Source: Bagarius yarrelli | Taxonomy: Eukaryota; Chordata; Actinopteri; Siluriformes; Sisoridae | Assembly (NCBI GenBank): GCA_005784505.1 | Contig: VCAZ01000032.1 | Span: forward strand, 759,501 to 823,500 | Length of the DNA stretch: 64,000 nucleotides | Direction: 5' to 3' | Shown here: positions 45,886 through 58,186 of the stretch, in pieces | Layout: each line of letters opens with the position of its first letter | Position numbering within the stretch: the first letter of the stretch is position 1 | The notes under the pieces: generated by a model | What the model was told of the DNA's origin: nothing | The model's database searches: none | The model's input: the letters and a program-made list of their open reading frames with translations, nothing else | Translations under genes and position numbers: made by a program

Positions 45886-46676
45886 ATCACAGAAAAGAGA
45901 GAGAGAGAGAGAAAGAGAATGCCAAAAAAACAAAGGGGGCAAAAAAGGGGGTGGTGAGAGTGGGACAAAGATGGGACATAAATAAACAGTAATGGATGGG
46001 AAGAGTAATGAAAAAGAAGAAAAAACAACAAATCTGACTAAAGAAGAAAAGGAGGAGGATGAAATTATGAAGGAGTAAAAGTCCGGAAGTGGTATGAAGG
46101 TATTGCTTAACACAGGGGACATCTCTTCTCTCTTTTTTTCTCTCTCTCACTGGGTTTTTATCTCTCTCCCACTGGTCTCCTGTCTATATCTCTCTCTCTC
46201 CCCTCCTCTCTCCCACTGTCTCTCTCTCTCCCTATCCCTCTACCTCTGTCACTCTCTTCCTTTTTCTCTCTTCTCTGTCTGTCCCTTTCTCTCCCTGTCT
46301 TTTGTATCTCACCTTCACTTATTATATCATACTGTCTTCTGTTGTCTCTTGATAGATAGATAGATAGACAGATAGATAGATAGATAGATAGATATGAATT
46401 TGATCACTCTGATTAAACAGGCTTCCGCAAAAAAAAAGACCCAAATCTCCAGCATTCCGAGTTTGTAATGGAGGTGAAAGTGCTTAAAGGCGGGAATCTT
46501 GGAAAAAAAATTGGGGTTGGTACTGCTACAAAGGTCAAATTCATCTTTTATTTCATCGAGTGAGAGAGAGAGGAGAGAGAGAAGAGAGGGGGGAGAGAGA
46601 CAGGAGAGAGACAGAAAGGGGTAAGAGGGCGGAGTAAGAGACAGAGAGAAAAGAGTAAAGAGAGCAAGTGAGAGAA

Positions 46677-46725
<49 letters not shown>

Positions 46726-46800
46726 AAGATTGAGAGAGAGAAAAAAAAGAGGAAGAGAGAGATAGATAGAGAGGGGAGAGAAGGACAGATGTATGGTATG
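45886..46800. repeat. Alternating purine- and pyrimidine-rich tracts with GATA repeats
   Basis: GA run at 45894-45912, CT-rich tract at 46120-46320, (GATA)n at 46343-46393, GA-rich tract at 46557-46780 with a second (GATA)n of about 50 bp at 46678-46725. Frames across it reflect the simple sequence. Confidence 0.88.
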
Positions 46801-48150
46801 TACACATCAGCGCTACACAGGTTTGTCCATGACTTCACCAGTGTCGAGTGTGAAAAAACAAAGCCCAAAGTTCCCACTTGATTAATGAGTGATTTCTAGC
46901 GGATCAATAACATGTAAATCTGGTCAGGAAAACTCGCTGCAGATTCCGATATTCCCTGCAGATTCACACGCGCCAGCGTCCAGCACAGACACACGTCTGT
47001 CCTGTTTAAGTGAGGACAAATGGAAAGACGCCCTGAGACAGCAGACGATGTTTTTAGCAGTATCTTTTCCGGAAAATAAATCTGCAGTGATCGAATTCTA
47101 TTTGGATGAATTTATGAGTCAGTGAATCATGATTCAGTTGATTCAGTGAATTGTTATATTATTATTTATTTGTAATAAATAACTAATTCTTGCTGTGTGA
47201 GAAGAATACGACAAAAAATACAAACCGATAAATAATCCAAAACTCTTTGTTTTATTTATGATCAATTATTATGATAAATGTATTTATTACTGTTTTTTAC
47301 ATTGTTTCATCTGAAAATTTAATATATAATTTATTATAAATAAAAAAACCAATTTATAAATTTTAATCTGAATTTAACTACCTAATGTAACAAAAGCAAA
47401 TTAAAGATTAAAAAAAAAGCTAATTATGATTAATGTTTTAATTATGTTTAACATTTTTAGAATAACTTATTTTTATTGTTTTTCTTGATGTCTTATTTAA
47501 CCTCTACAATTAATATATATATATAGTTTTTTTTAAAAGAAAAAGGTAAAATAATAATCATAAATTAATAATTTAATTTAAAATAATTTATTGGGTTTTT
47601 TTGATGAATTTGTCGTTATAGGGATTTTTTTAACATTATGTGACTACAGAAAAACACAAAATAAATATTTTAATGTTTTATTTTACTTTTTGATGATTGG
47701 AATTGGGAAACTGTTTATTTTTTAAAGTTTTAGTTTTATTATTTCTTAACTAAAACTTCTTTATTCAGTTTTAAATTGTCCTTTAAATGAAATAACACAA
47801 ACTTTTTAAAGAGTAAATCAGTGAAATTGACACACTGATGAGTGTTTTATGTGTTCGATTTCTTCGGACAGACGGCATTTTCGGGTTTCTGCGTGAACAA
47901 AAGCAACGGATGAAACAAAAAGGTGGAAAAGTGCTTGTGACAGCGCTACCTGCTTCCACCCCAAGGTCACATGACAGGATATCACGGGGTCGATCGGTCA
48001 CGGAGGGGGTAAATCCCCAGAGTTTCAGGATCACAGGGTTTCTGATAAATTGGGGTTTGGGGTGGAAAGAGCGCCCACTGCTGGGGTGATGAAACACCAT
48101 GTTTAGTGTGTGTTTCAAATTCCTGGCTGATTTTCCATCACTGTTATCAT
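46801..48150. other. Intergenic sequence, very AT-rich in the middle
   Basis: 47130-47820 is extremely AT-rich. 47830-48100 is more balanced with no recognised element. Confidence 0.45.
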
Positions 48151-48154
48151 GATG

Positions 48155-48350
48155 TCTCACACACACACATACACACACACACACACACACCATCTGCCTC
48201 CGTTCAAGCAGAGTAGATGCCACTGTCCAAATGTTTGGACAAACGCAGACGGAAATACCGAGACGGCTTCCTTAATCTCTCTCCAGCAAACACAACATGC
48301 TGACTGACCCTTTACCTGCATGTGTGTGTGTGTGTGTGTGTGTTTGGGTT
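48155..48350. repeat. (AC)n and (TG)n microsatellites
   Basis: AC run at 48157-48190 and TG run at 48321-48343, followed by GTGT-rich sequence to about 48450. Confidence 0.92.
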
Positions 48351-48464
48351 TTATGTGTGTCGTTGTGTGTTTGTGTTCTTATTGTGGGTGTGTTTGTGTC
48401 TTTGTTGATGTGTCTCAGTTTGTGTATACATGTACTGGTGTGTGTATGTGATTGACATTTTTGG

Positions 48465-48576
48465 TGTTTAAGATAGAGAGAAAGAGAATGAGAGAGAAAA
48501 GGAGAGAGAAAGAGAGAGAGAGAGAAGAAGAAAGAAAAGAAGTGGGAGAGAGAAAGCGAGAGAGAGGAAGAGAGAG

Positions 48577-48628
<52 letters not shown>

Positions 48629-49283
48629 TAAGTGAGAGGGAGAGAAAGGATAATAGAGAGAGAGAGAAAGAGAGAAGAGAGAGAAAGAGAGAAAAGAGAG
48701 GGAAAGAATGAATGAGAGAGAGAGAGAGAGAGAGAGAGAAGGAGAAGGAGAGAGGCAGAGAGAGAGGAGGAGAGAAGAAAGAGAGAAAGAGAGAGAAGAG
48801 CGGAGTTGAGAAGAGCAGAAAAAGGAAGACGAGAAGAGAGAGAGAGAGAGAGAAGAAGAGAAAGAAGTAGAGAATGAAGAGAGAAGAAGAATAGAGAAGA
48901 GAGAAAGAGAGAGAGAGAGGAGAAGAGGACGAAGAAGGGATGAAGGAGAGAAGAGAGAGAGAGAGAAGAGACGAGAGAGAGAGAGATGAGAGAAGAGAGA
49001 GAAGAGTGGGAGAGAGGAGAAAGAAGAAAGGAAGGAAAAGGGAAAAGAGGGATTGAGAGGAGATATTCTAGGAGAAGAGAGAAGAGAAAGAGAGAAAGAG
49101 AGGAAAGAGAACAGGATGAGAGAGAGGAAAGAGAAGATAGAAAAGAGAGAGAGAAAGAGAGAGAGAGAGAAGAAGAAAGAAAAGAAGTGGGAGAGAGAAA
49201 GGAGAGAAAGGATAATAGAGAGAGAGAGAGAGAGAGAAGAGAAGAGAGAATGAGAGGAGAGGAAAAGAAAGAATGAAAAATAG

Positions 49284-49318
<35 letters not shown>

Positions 49319-49372
49319 AGAAGGGGGTGAGAAAAGAAAAGAGAGAAAGAAAGAGGAAAAAGAGAGTGAGTT
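48465..49372. repeat. Long purine-only (GA) tract, about 0.9 kb
   Basis: Almost every plus-strand base is G or A. A segment with GAAGAAGAAAGAAAAGAAGT plus GGGAGAGAGAAAG at about 48523 recurs at about 49168 (offset about 645 bp), and GAAAGGATAATAGAGAG occurs at about 48644 and 49205, showing internal segmental duplication. Glu/Arg/Lys-rich frames here are not genes. Confidence 0.95.
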
Positions 49373-49930
49373 GACCAGTGACCTGAGTGGGTTTAGATAT
49401 TGTGATTTTTTTAAGGACTGTATGTGTTCATAGCTTTTACATTATGTAAAGCAGTTAAAATAAATGAAATAAATAAATAAATAAATAAATAAGCGATTAA
49501 ATAAATAAATAAATAGGCAACATTTGGGAACCCAAAAGAACGTTGCAGCGACGTTGACCATCGCGTTACATTGCTGCTTGAATACAATCGCAAATTTCCA
49601 TCTGATTTTTCTTCTTTTTTGTCATTGATTTTATTCTTATTTTATCAACATAAGCAACATCTTTGGAATTTTCCGCTCTGTCAGATTGATGTGGTGTCTC
49701 CACCGATGGAGGAAAAGTGACAGGTGTGTTTACTGTGGCGTGAAAAAAAAAAAACCCACAAAGCAAGTTTCATGATTCGAAACCCCCCAAACTGCAGCCA
49801 GACAGACGGATCAATAGACTGAATAATCTGAATGGATCTGTGGTGGAAAAAAAAATGCTCACGAGATTCGCCGGAGAAAAAAAATAACATGTACGCAGCT
49901 CAGTCTACTCTACTCTCAGGATAAACGTGT
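49373..49930. other. Intergenic sequence with (AAAT)n
   Basis: AAAT repeats at 49462-49491 and 49499-49515. Nothing else recognised. Confidence 0.5.
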
Positions 49931-49934
49931 TTGT

Positions 49935-50130
49935 GTAAGTGTGTGTGTGTGTGTGCGTGTGTGTGTGTGTGTTTTAGTGTAAGTCAATCCAGTCCTCAGG
50001 CCATTCAGCTCTGCCTCTTCATCACAGGTTGTCTCCTTAGCAACAGTGGAGTGTGTAGTGTGATACTTAAATACAATTTTAAAAGGCAGGGCTAAGTGTG
50101 TGTGTGTGTGTGTGTGCATGTGTGTGTTAA
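49935..50130. repeat. Two (GT)n microsatellites
   Basis: GT runs at 49938-49972 and 50095-50127 with about 120 bp of unique sequence between. Confidence 0.92.
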
Positions 50131-50224
50131 GACGTTAAATCGATAAAGCTGCCTGCCAGACGAGTTTAACTATGCAGGTTTCTGCAGTGGCTGACGGCCA
50201 GAAAGATGTGACTCCCAAATCCAT

Positions 50225-50263
50225 CATGGAGAGAGGGAGCGAGAGAAAGCACGAAAGCACGCA

Positions 50264-50332
<69 letters not shown>
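50225..50332. repeat. (GA)n microsatellite
   Basis: Nearly pure GA from 50265 to 50331 with single C interruptions. Confidence 0.95.
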
Positions 50333-50333
<1 letters not shown>

Positions 50334-50477
50334 AGAATTGGGGTTGGATGAGTTCAGTAGGTTATCATGTAAGTTCACCAGTGACTTGCCTGGGTTTATG
50401 TATTGATTTTCTCAAAGCTTCTGTGAAATTTATGTACGAAAATAAATAAAATAGAAACGAATTATAAAATTAAAGCA

Positions 50478-50618
50478 ATTGGCAGATTTTTTATCCAGAG
50501 TGACTTACATTTATCTAATTTTATTATCCAACTGAACAGTTGAGGGTTAAGGGCCTTGCTCTGGGGCCCAACCGTAGCAGCTTGGTAGTGCTGGGAATTA
50601 AAATTACTAGCCTACGAT
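50478..50618 (-). mobile_element. V-SINE-like retroposon, reverse orientation
   Basis: Tail complement ATCCAGAGTGACTTACATTT, body GGGTTAAGGGCCTTGCTC and B-box complement GGGAATTAAAATTACTAGCC. The head beyond the B box is missing. Confidence 0.78.
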
Positions 50619-50696
50619 GTGATCCCACTATTCCCACTTTCCAATGGATAGATAATTCACATATTTTGTGACAATTTGTACCGAATACGGAATACA

Positions 50697-50800
50697 GGTT
50701 AAGGGACTTGCTGTGAGGCCCAACACTGGCAACGTGGTGGTTTTGGGAATGAAACCTATGATCCTCCAATCAGCATTCCAACACCTACGCCTCCTGCTCT
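50697..50800 (-). mobile_element. V-SINE-like fragment, reverse orientation
   Basis: Complement holds AGGTTAAGGGACTTGCTGTG, GGGAATGAAACCTATGATCC and CATTCCAACACCTACGCC. Tail absent. Confidence 0.68.
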
Positions 50801-51050
50801 TTTGCTTCCGACTGCTTTATATGTGCTAATGCACCTCCTAGCAGGAACTATCCTGTTTCATAAACTTTCCACATCATTTAATTGGTTAAAAATGTTTTAA
50901 AATTAACAACAGTAAACTTTTTCCAAGCCATAAAGAGACAACAGACAACACGACAAAGCTAAACACCTTCTGCACAGATGCTTCTTGTCTTTCTGCCACT
51001 TAAATCTGCACTTAAGCCTTTACCAAAACATCGACATGGTGTAGAGTTTC
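50801..51050. other. Unique intergenic sequence
   Basis: Nothing recognised. Confidence 0.4.
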
Positions 51051-52200
51051 GCCGCCATGTCCCTAAGACCGACCCCCCCCCTTCCAGCTTGTCGCAGGGC
51101 CACTTTCAATTTCAGAGCTGAATCGTAGGAGTGCTGCACAATGTCAAGCAAGAGTGCAGGCAGGAGTTAATCATTGCGAGATGGCTGGGCCGATAGGACT
51201 GTGACTAATTTCTGTCTTTGCTGGAAGGGTGATTAATGCCAGGACTCTTGGGCCGTGGGAGATAAGCTCACTCCTTTTGCAGGATAAAAACAGACCACAC
51301 TTATCAAGGGCAAGAAGGAAGGGAGTTAGGGCAGGAAAGAATAGGAATGAGGCTTAGTTTTGATGCATATGGTCATAGGCAGATATGATCGTCCGTCTCT
51401 GGGGCGATCCATTACACTTTTTCCCCCGATGGATATAATACGATTTGGAGGTGGCTGGAGCACAAAGCACTGCAGGGGAGAAAAAAAAACCACACCTGAG
51501 AATCTCATTGCTGGGGATTAATTACAAAAGTGGGGTCGCAAGAGAAGATAGAATGACAGATCATTTTTGCAGAGGGCAAAAAGGACCAATTGAGGGCAAA
51601 AGCAAGTTGAGAAAAGAGGGGTAGATATGTGAGAACTTAATTGGATTGGAAATAAAGCTTGCAACACATCACGTTGTCTGTTTGAACACACACACACACA
51701 CACACACACAAAAATGTTCCTTCCCACGAGCTACATACTGACATCTGATGTTTAAGTGGAAATAATTAATTTGCTGCAAACTCTCCAGAGAGTCATATTC
51801 TCTTTGCCTTCATTTTTTGTAGGAGGATGAGGTGAAAAGCGAGATTCTGTGGTTAGATGACTGGCTCCTCCTGGAATTTTAAACTCACTGCATCTCTAAG
51901 GGTGAACAATGAGTCGGTTGTGATGGATCCTCTGCTGTGACAAGAAATTGTAAGTTACCCAACCGCAGCTTTCAGCTTCCAATAGCTACCACAATGCCTT
52001 TTCTCTTAGCCAACTCTATCCAAAACATGACAATTGTCCTTAAACTGCTGTGGGACTGTAAATTTGAGGATGACAATGATTTTAATATTTGCCACTTGGT
52101 GCGGTTTCTATTTGAACCCGTGTTTGGCAGGATGAATTGCCATTGCAGACTGGCTGTTTGTTCTGACTAAGTCAGAGCTTTTTACACAATCCCATAGTAA
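51050..52200. promoter_or_regulatory. Unique block, best candidate for conserved non-coding DNA
   Basis: Texture changes here from repeat-dense to balanced unique sequence. Possible factor sites are close together: GAGTTAATCATTG (51165), GGTGATTAATGCC (51227), GGGAGATAAGC (51258), AGACCACACTTATCAAGG (51291). An (AC)n run at 51688-51711 is the only repeat. No frame above 77 codons. Regulatory role is inference. Confidence 0.38.
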
Positions 52201-52265
52201 CCAAGAATGTGAGATAAATCTGTAAATAAATTCCTAACCATGGGCTGGTCTTTACTTTTAAATTT

Positions 52266-52480
52266 CTGGCATTTGGCGTACACCCTTACATAGCGTGACT
52301 TAAATTTAAGTAAATTTAAGTAAGCAGTTATGGGGAAGTGGTAGTTCAGTGGTTAAGGTGTTGGCCTGCTAATTGGAAGGTCGGGGTTCGATTTCCAGCA
52401 CCACCAAGCCTCTATTGCTGGACGCATAAGCAAGGCCTTCAACCCAATTGCTCAGTTGGGTTACTGTAAATGCTGAGTTA
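52266..52480 (+). mobile_element. V-SINE-like copy beside a reversed tail fragment
   Basis: 52266-52310 is a minus-strand tail fragment (TGGCATTTGGCGTACACCC). 52331-52480 is a plus-strand copy with GTGGTAGTTCAGTGGTTAAG and GGGGTTCGATTTCCAGC, one of the best-preserved A/B box pairs in the window, but with a decayed tail. Confidence 0.82.
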
Positions 52481-53640
52481 CCAAAAGTCACCATGTTAAT
52501 GTTAGGATTTGAATGCTAATCCATCTAACCAGTAACAACCCAAAGCCTAAGCTACCAACAAAACCCTCAAAAAAAATGGGACACACCATCACCCCATCAC
52601 TTATGCAAATGTTTACTAATTCAACTACAATATTTGCAGCCTTTTGTCCAACTCAAGACCCAAACATGTAATTATGCTCTAACTCCATGGAATGTTCTAG
52701 ATTGACCAGGCTTTTAAAACTTTAAAGCACCACCCACCGCAAAGGCATTCCCTCTGATTGATTAGAACTGAAATGAGCACAAGCTGTGCAACTCTTTCAT
52801 CAGGAAGCAAGCAATGCTTCCCCTTCCTTGTTATCTAATCAGAAAAATCTCTCAAGTGCATAATAGCTCGACTCTCTGCAAGAGATGGAAATGAGGACCA
52901 AGTCACTTGAGGGTCGGTTAGTGCCAGGTGTAAAACTGTAAATTGGAAACAATCTTTAAACTTTAGCTTTAGCAGCTACTAGACGGCATTTACCTACTTA
53001 CACTTAGCGTCATATTTCTTTTGAGCCTCTGAATCCAACACTTGAACCACTACCATTTAAAATACAAGGGTGAGTCCCATCAAGACTCGTCTGATCTGGG
53101 AATCAGATGTTGGAATAAAAGTCAGCGTAAGGTCTGTTCCTTTGGCGCCCTGAGAAAGAATCAACTTGACAAACCAATCCTTATGGGAAAACAAAATTAT
53201 TAGTACCAAGGTGACAAAATTACCTTATCATACTAGTACACCAAGCACTCATTTGAAAAAAGTATGATACTTATCAGACCCTGTGTTGCATTCTGTTCCC
53301 TTAAAGATTCCAGATCAGCTATACTTGAACCACAATTAGACAATACATCAGGACTCCACTTAGACTTGGCCAACAGGTGGTGGAATGACCTGAGCTACTG
53401 GCTGTCTTGAAGTAAAGACTTATGTCCAACCCATTCACCCAGCACTAATTTCACAAAAGGAGGTATTGAGGAAATCCTGCTTTGCATCCTGTTTCCTTTA
53501 GGTACATTTGATCCAAAGTTCCTTGACAAAATGTAGTTTTTTTACTTGTACTGGCATGGTTTTTAAATCCCTTGGATAATGAAAACCTAGAATTATTGAC
53601 AGTTTACTAGGACTATGATCTTGTTTGTTCATGTGCATTG
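52481..53640. other. Unique intergenic sequence, nothing recognised
   Basis: About 1.1 kb without repeats or recognisable exons. Confidence 0.4.
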
Positions 53641-54290
53641 TGTTTGGTGGTGCTTTTGTTTGCCAAATGCCTGCCCAATCTCCTAATTAAACCTAGCATG
53701 CAATCTTCCCTCTTGCACACCAGGTTCCCTCTTTAGGTTCCCTCCCTTCCCATGGCCATTTAGGCTAATCCCTTGCAGCAGAGAACTGCCGGAAATAAGA
53801 TGTCAGTGGATTTCAGACAGCTTCGAAGCTGTCAGCATATCCCTTTAGTGACAAAAAAGAGGGAAAAAGAGGGATGGAGTCGAGCACATTAAGTGACCTG
53901 CCCATCATTGCTTGCATTTTATAGGCCGGCTAAGACCAAGAGGCACTCTTGCAGAATAATGGCTGAACATGTGCAGGAATGTGACATCTGCTGTGTCTTT
54001 CCTCGGGTTGAATATGACGGTGTGAAAGCTTATTCTCTGGAGCAATGCTGTCTAATACAAGGTATCACGCACTGTAATTTAGAAAGAGTTGCAGGAAAAG
54101 TTTGGGGTATGATGAGCTGTGAAAGGGTAAAAGGTTATTTCTATTTTTGTAAAGAAAACAACACATACTCAAATCCCTTACTATTGGATTTGTGTGTCTG
54201 TGCATGTCCTAGTCAAAAAGATGTCAGAATGAGCATGCTCTGTGCTTTCAGGCTGGAAGTAGTGAAAGCCCTTGAAGTGTCGCAATAAGA
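53640..54290. promoter_or_regulatory. Unique block, candidate conserved non-coding DNA
   Basis: Includes CTCCTAATTAAACC (53680), the dyad-like GACAGCTTCGAAGCTGTC (53818-53835) and uniform unique text. A 131-codon frame (53893-54288) overlaps. It begins after an AG (TTTTATAG) and has GT candidates, but the peptide (AEHVQECDICCVF...) is not one I recognise, so a coding exon is possible but unproven. Confidence 0.33.
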
Positions 54291-54868
54291 TATGTCACTA
54301 AATGGAGCCCTATTATCAACCAAAGCAATTTTTTGAAACGCCTAAATCATACTCACTTTTCACCATCAAACTGTGCCCACTTAACTTGGACTGTGGCGTT
54401 CTCGTGTCATTACAGCTGGTATTGTGTTCCCTGCAGTTCCGAACCTGCCATTATACAATCATCGGTGTCACTTTATTGGCTGAGTCATTAGATACAGTTG
54501 TGTGTGTTAGCAGGAGTATCTCTATTACAGGTCAACGACTTAAGCGGTGACTCAAGAGGATCAAGTTTCTATAATGTGGATCTTTTTTTGTACAGTTCTG
54601 CTGGTGGCAGATGTTCATTTGTTCACTGAAACCTTTCATCCGGATAAATCCGTTCAGCCCTTTTTTATTGATGCAATATGCCACCAGCCTCCTGAGCATG
54701 ACACGGCACACTCTTCTGTTATCTCCTGCCCCTCATAAATCTTGTTTTATTAAAATCCCGGATTGAAAAAAGTGTGCACTTCGAGGACTGGGCAATTATG
54801 AGAAGCAAAATGGGAAATCATGCTGAAGAAATGACAACTTGTCTTGTTTTACTTCGACTTCCTGAGAA
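54291..54868. other. Unique intergenic sequence
   Basis: Repeat-free. Two adjacent frames (54302-54550, 54547-54738) have no known domain. Confidence 0.4.
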
Positions 54869-54877
54869 AACTTAAGT

Positions 54878-54878
<1 letters not shown>

Positions 54879-54972
<94 letters not shown>

Positions 54973-54982
54973 GGGGGGGGGT
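54879..54982. repeat. Poly-T to poly-G junction tract
   Basis: T run of about 31 (54880-54909) followed directly by about 70 G with two short T interruptions. Gives poly-Phe/Gly and poly-Pro/Lys frames. G-quadruplex-forming potential, or sequencing artefact. Confidence 0.95.
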
Positions 54983-55119
54983 TGCAGTGGTTTTGGAAGG
55001 AACTTACACACAAAAAGGACAGACGGATACGATAAACTGACGTAATTGTGTTTCATCAAAAAATAAAAATACCAAAGGAACCGAAAGTAAAACACATTCC
55101 AGAGGCATTTAAGTGCTTT

Positions 55120-55560
55120 AAAATAGAATGCTGATGAATCTCCTTTTTCAACTCGACATGCATCGCCAGCTCTAAATTGATTACTCTGTGCTTCGTAATT
55201 GATTGTCTCAAATTCACCATGGCGGGAGAGGCGGCCAGAAGGAGAGCTCTGTAAGGATTAAGGTATGAAAGAGGAGCGACTACTGTCCTGAATAAGGATG
55301 ACGCTCTCCTGATTACTTTTGAGGCTGCAAATTGCATCTGAGAATTCGGGAAATTCCACGGCTATTGTTCGAGCGATATATTACTTCAGCCTGTGTCGCA
55401 CGTTGCCACAGGCAGATACCATGGAAGTCACGCAGATTATAAAGATCTAGGAAGAATGAATTTTGGCTGGGAGGTTGAGTTTGGAGCTAAAGGTGGAGGA
55501 GGCATCGTCGGGAACAATTTGTCATTTGTGACAGGGGACTTGTTAATCTCATATTTCTCT
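55120..55560. promoter_or_regulatory. Unique block, candidate conserved non-coding DNA
   Basis: Clustered homeodomain-like sites TAAATTGATTACTCTG and CGTAATTGATTGTC (55172-55208), GGATTAAGG (55254) and TGATTACTTTTGAGG (55309). No repeats and only a 93-codon unrecognised frame. Confidence 0.38.
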
Positions 55561-57100
55561 AGGTGAATTTGCACTATAAGCTCCTTTTTGCATCATTGGG
55601 GGAAACAGAGAGATGGAGAGAAAGACGCAGATGAGAGAGAGACGGACGCAGAGAACCAGAGGGTGGGGGTAAGCAAAGGAAATGTAGACACCTAAATTAT
55701 TTCGTCCTCATCAAAACCCCCTGCTACCAAAATGCTGATGTCAGAGACAGGAATGATTATTCGGTAGCTGATTAGATCTCAGGCACTTTGTTTCGTCTGA
55801 TAACACGTTGTTATTATTATTATCAGAGACATCTTTCCATGACTGATGGGATGAGTTAAGAGCAACAGTGGTGAGCGTGTTGGGGGAGCAGGGGAAGGGG
55901 GGTGCGATGTCAAGTGACAGGGTGACATTGAAAGCCTGTATATCCTGTCCAAGTCAGTCTAACCTGCTCTGCATTTTAAAGCACTTAGCCACAAGCTATT
56001 AGCTCGTCATACAGTCAGACTTGTTTAAGTTTTAGTCGAGACCCCAGTTTAGTCTCAGTAAAGTTTAGTTACCAGCCAAAATCCTCCCAATGGTAGTGAG
56101 AGAGGGTTTTAAGGGGGTCGTCTACTTTTTTTTCATTAACCTGTCTTCTTCTTCTTCTCCAGCTCCCGCTATATATTTCCCATGTCTTTCAGATATTTCT
56201 TTAAAAAAAAAAAGAAGCTCCAAGCCGAAAGGTAAAGACTGCCTCGTGTTATAATATCAAAGCCAAAGCTGTAAGCGACTCCTTTGAAGCTGCTCTTTTT
56301 TATCCTCAGCTGACAGATTTTCCAGACTCTGCCAAGGGAACAGTTGTTAGTTAAGACACCCGGTGCCGTTAGCATCACTCAGTAATTCAGAGCTCATCCT
56401 GATAGGGACTTGATCTAGGGCTTGTACTCAGACATACAGTTCTGACCCGACTTTGAACCCATCACTGACCTCGGTGCATCCTGCCAGGATTTTAGCCTTG
56501 TCAGGTGACCTCAGGGTGAGCCGTAGGTCTGGGGAGTCAAATGGCGGAGAGCGATAAAAAGTATAAAAGGAGCTGTCACATGTTAATCAAACGGTCAGGT
56601 TTCCAAAGGCTGGGGGTTCACATAGTGTGCCATCTGTGAAAGGAACTTTAGGAACATTGTAAATTGTTTACGTAGAAATGTGAAATAATAAATAATTAAA
56701 TGTTTATATAACTAAATTTCGTGCTTGTTACCCATTTAAAGCTACATTAAATGTTTTAATGTGAAAGAACTTTTAAAATACATGATCAATATTTACTATA
56801 ACATGAATATAGAATGTTATAAGGACCCTAAATCCCTTCAAACTTCAATTTTGTCTTTGACCAAATATTCAGGTCATGTGTTGGATAGGACATTAATTGA
56901 TCTACCTTCAAAAACGTTCCCCCAAGATGGCGAGATGAAGAACAGATTTATTTGTCTTCGGGTGAAAAGCCTAATTGCACGGCTATGCGTTTATCCCAAC
57001 CTGTCGGAAACGGTTAAGAGAACCATCCATGAGTGATGTTTAATGGTCTGAAAAAGGTTTTACAGTATAGATTTCACACCTCTCACAGGAAGTTTTAAAA
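55561..57100. other. Unique intergenic sequence, largely repeat-free
   Basis: Short purine-rich patch at 55606-55670. A 91-codon frame at 56761-57036 has no domain. Some parts may be regulatory but no motif cluster stands out. Confidence 0.35.
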
Positions 57101-57500
57101 AGCGTTGAGGCACCAGAGCAAACTCTTTTACTCCATCGTTCTTCCACTCTCCTCAGGCATTATGGAAGGAAAAACAATAACGAGAAAATATCTACTTTCA
57201 GCAACGGAGCTGCAATTTAGGAAAAGTATCAGTCCAGGCTACCTTTCGCATTATTGAGGAGTAGCCAAAGCTGCTCGCATGTTTGCATGTGGTAAGTGTA
57301 ATTACAACAGCGGATAGTGATGTGTGAATGTCCAATGGGCATCTCGGGACACATAAAGATGCCGAAATGTAGAATTAAGATGACCCTTATCTGAAAACGC
57401 ATCCTCTGTCCTCCAGTCTTTCCATTCTCTGGGCGGCAGTAAAAGTACCATACGGCGTCCCACCATTAGTCCTTTCCTCATTGGAGGCATTAAGGCCGGC
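57100..57500. promoter_or_regulatory. Unique block, candidate conserved non-coding DNA
   Basis: Uniform unique text with GGCATTATGGAAGG, GTAAGTGTAATTACAAC (57293-57308) and GGCATTAAGGCC. No repeats, no convincing frame. Confidence 0.3.
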
Positions 57501-58184
57501 AAGGTACAGCTTTAAAGTTTTAAAGCTTGTTTCCTTTCTTGATTAAGAGGATTTTTCTTTAGTTCGGTTTTCTATTTAAACCAAAATCTATAAAATCTGT
57601 GCCATGTGTGAATCATTATTCACATCGGTGTCATGTTAAGAATAAGTAGAATTAAAATGTCATGTCATAACCAAACAAATATATAAAAACCTGACTGAAT
57701 GGATAACACTAAATAAGGTAAAAAAAATTATTTTAAAAAAGAAATAAATAAATACATTTTAAAAATGCATAAACAACCAACTAACAAACAACTAAAAGAT
57801 AAAGAAAGCCTACAGTATAAATAAAGTTTAAAAAATGCATAAACGAATTAATAAAATCACCTTTTAAATGACTAAATAAATAGTAAAGGAAATAAAGGAA
57901 AAACGCTAAAAAGGCATAAGCAAACTCACTGACAAATAACTAAATAAATACTGCATTGCTGCATTAATAATTATTTTTACTGTATGTGTTTTTAAATACC
58001 AAATTAATATTCGAGCTTGCCCTCCTTCTGATCAATCATAGTTAAAAATTCATAAGTGCCCTTGTATAACTCCAGTTACAACCTCCTGTAGACTTAAGAA
58101 TTCAGCCATTTTCCTTTTTCTTTTTTTTTTATGTATATTTGCATTCGTAACTGAAAGGTGGATGATGTGTGATGAATTTCTAAG

Positions 58185-58186
<2 letters not shown>
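57501..58186. other. AT-rich intergenic sequence
   Basis: Many AAATAAATA-type words between 57720 and 57960. Nothing else recognised. Confidence 0.45.

Noticed and set aside
48986..49276. Glu/Arg-rich 96-codon frame
   Set aside because: Purine-only tract.
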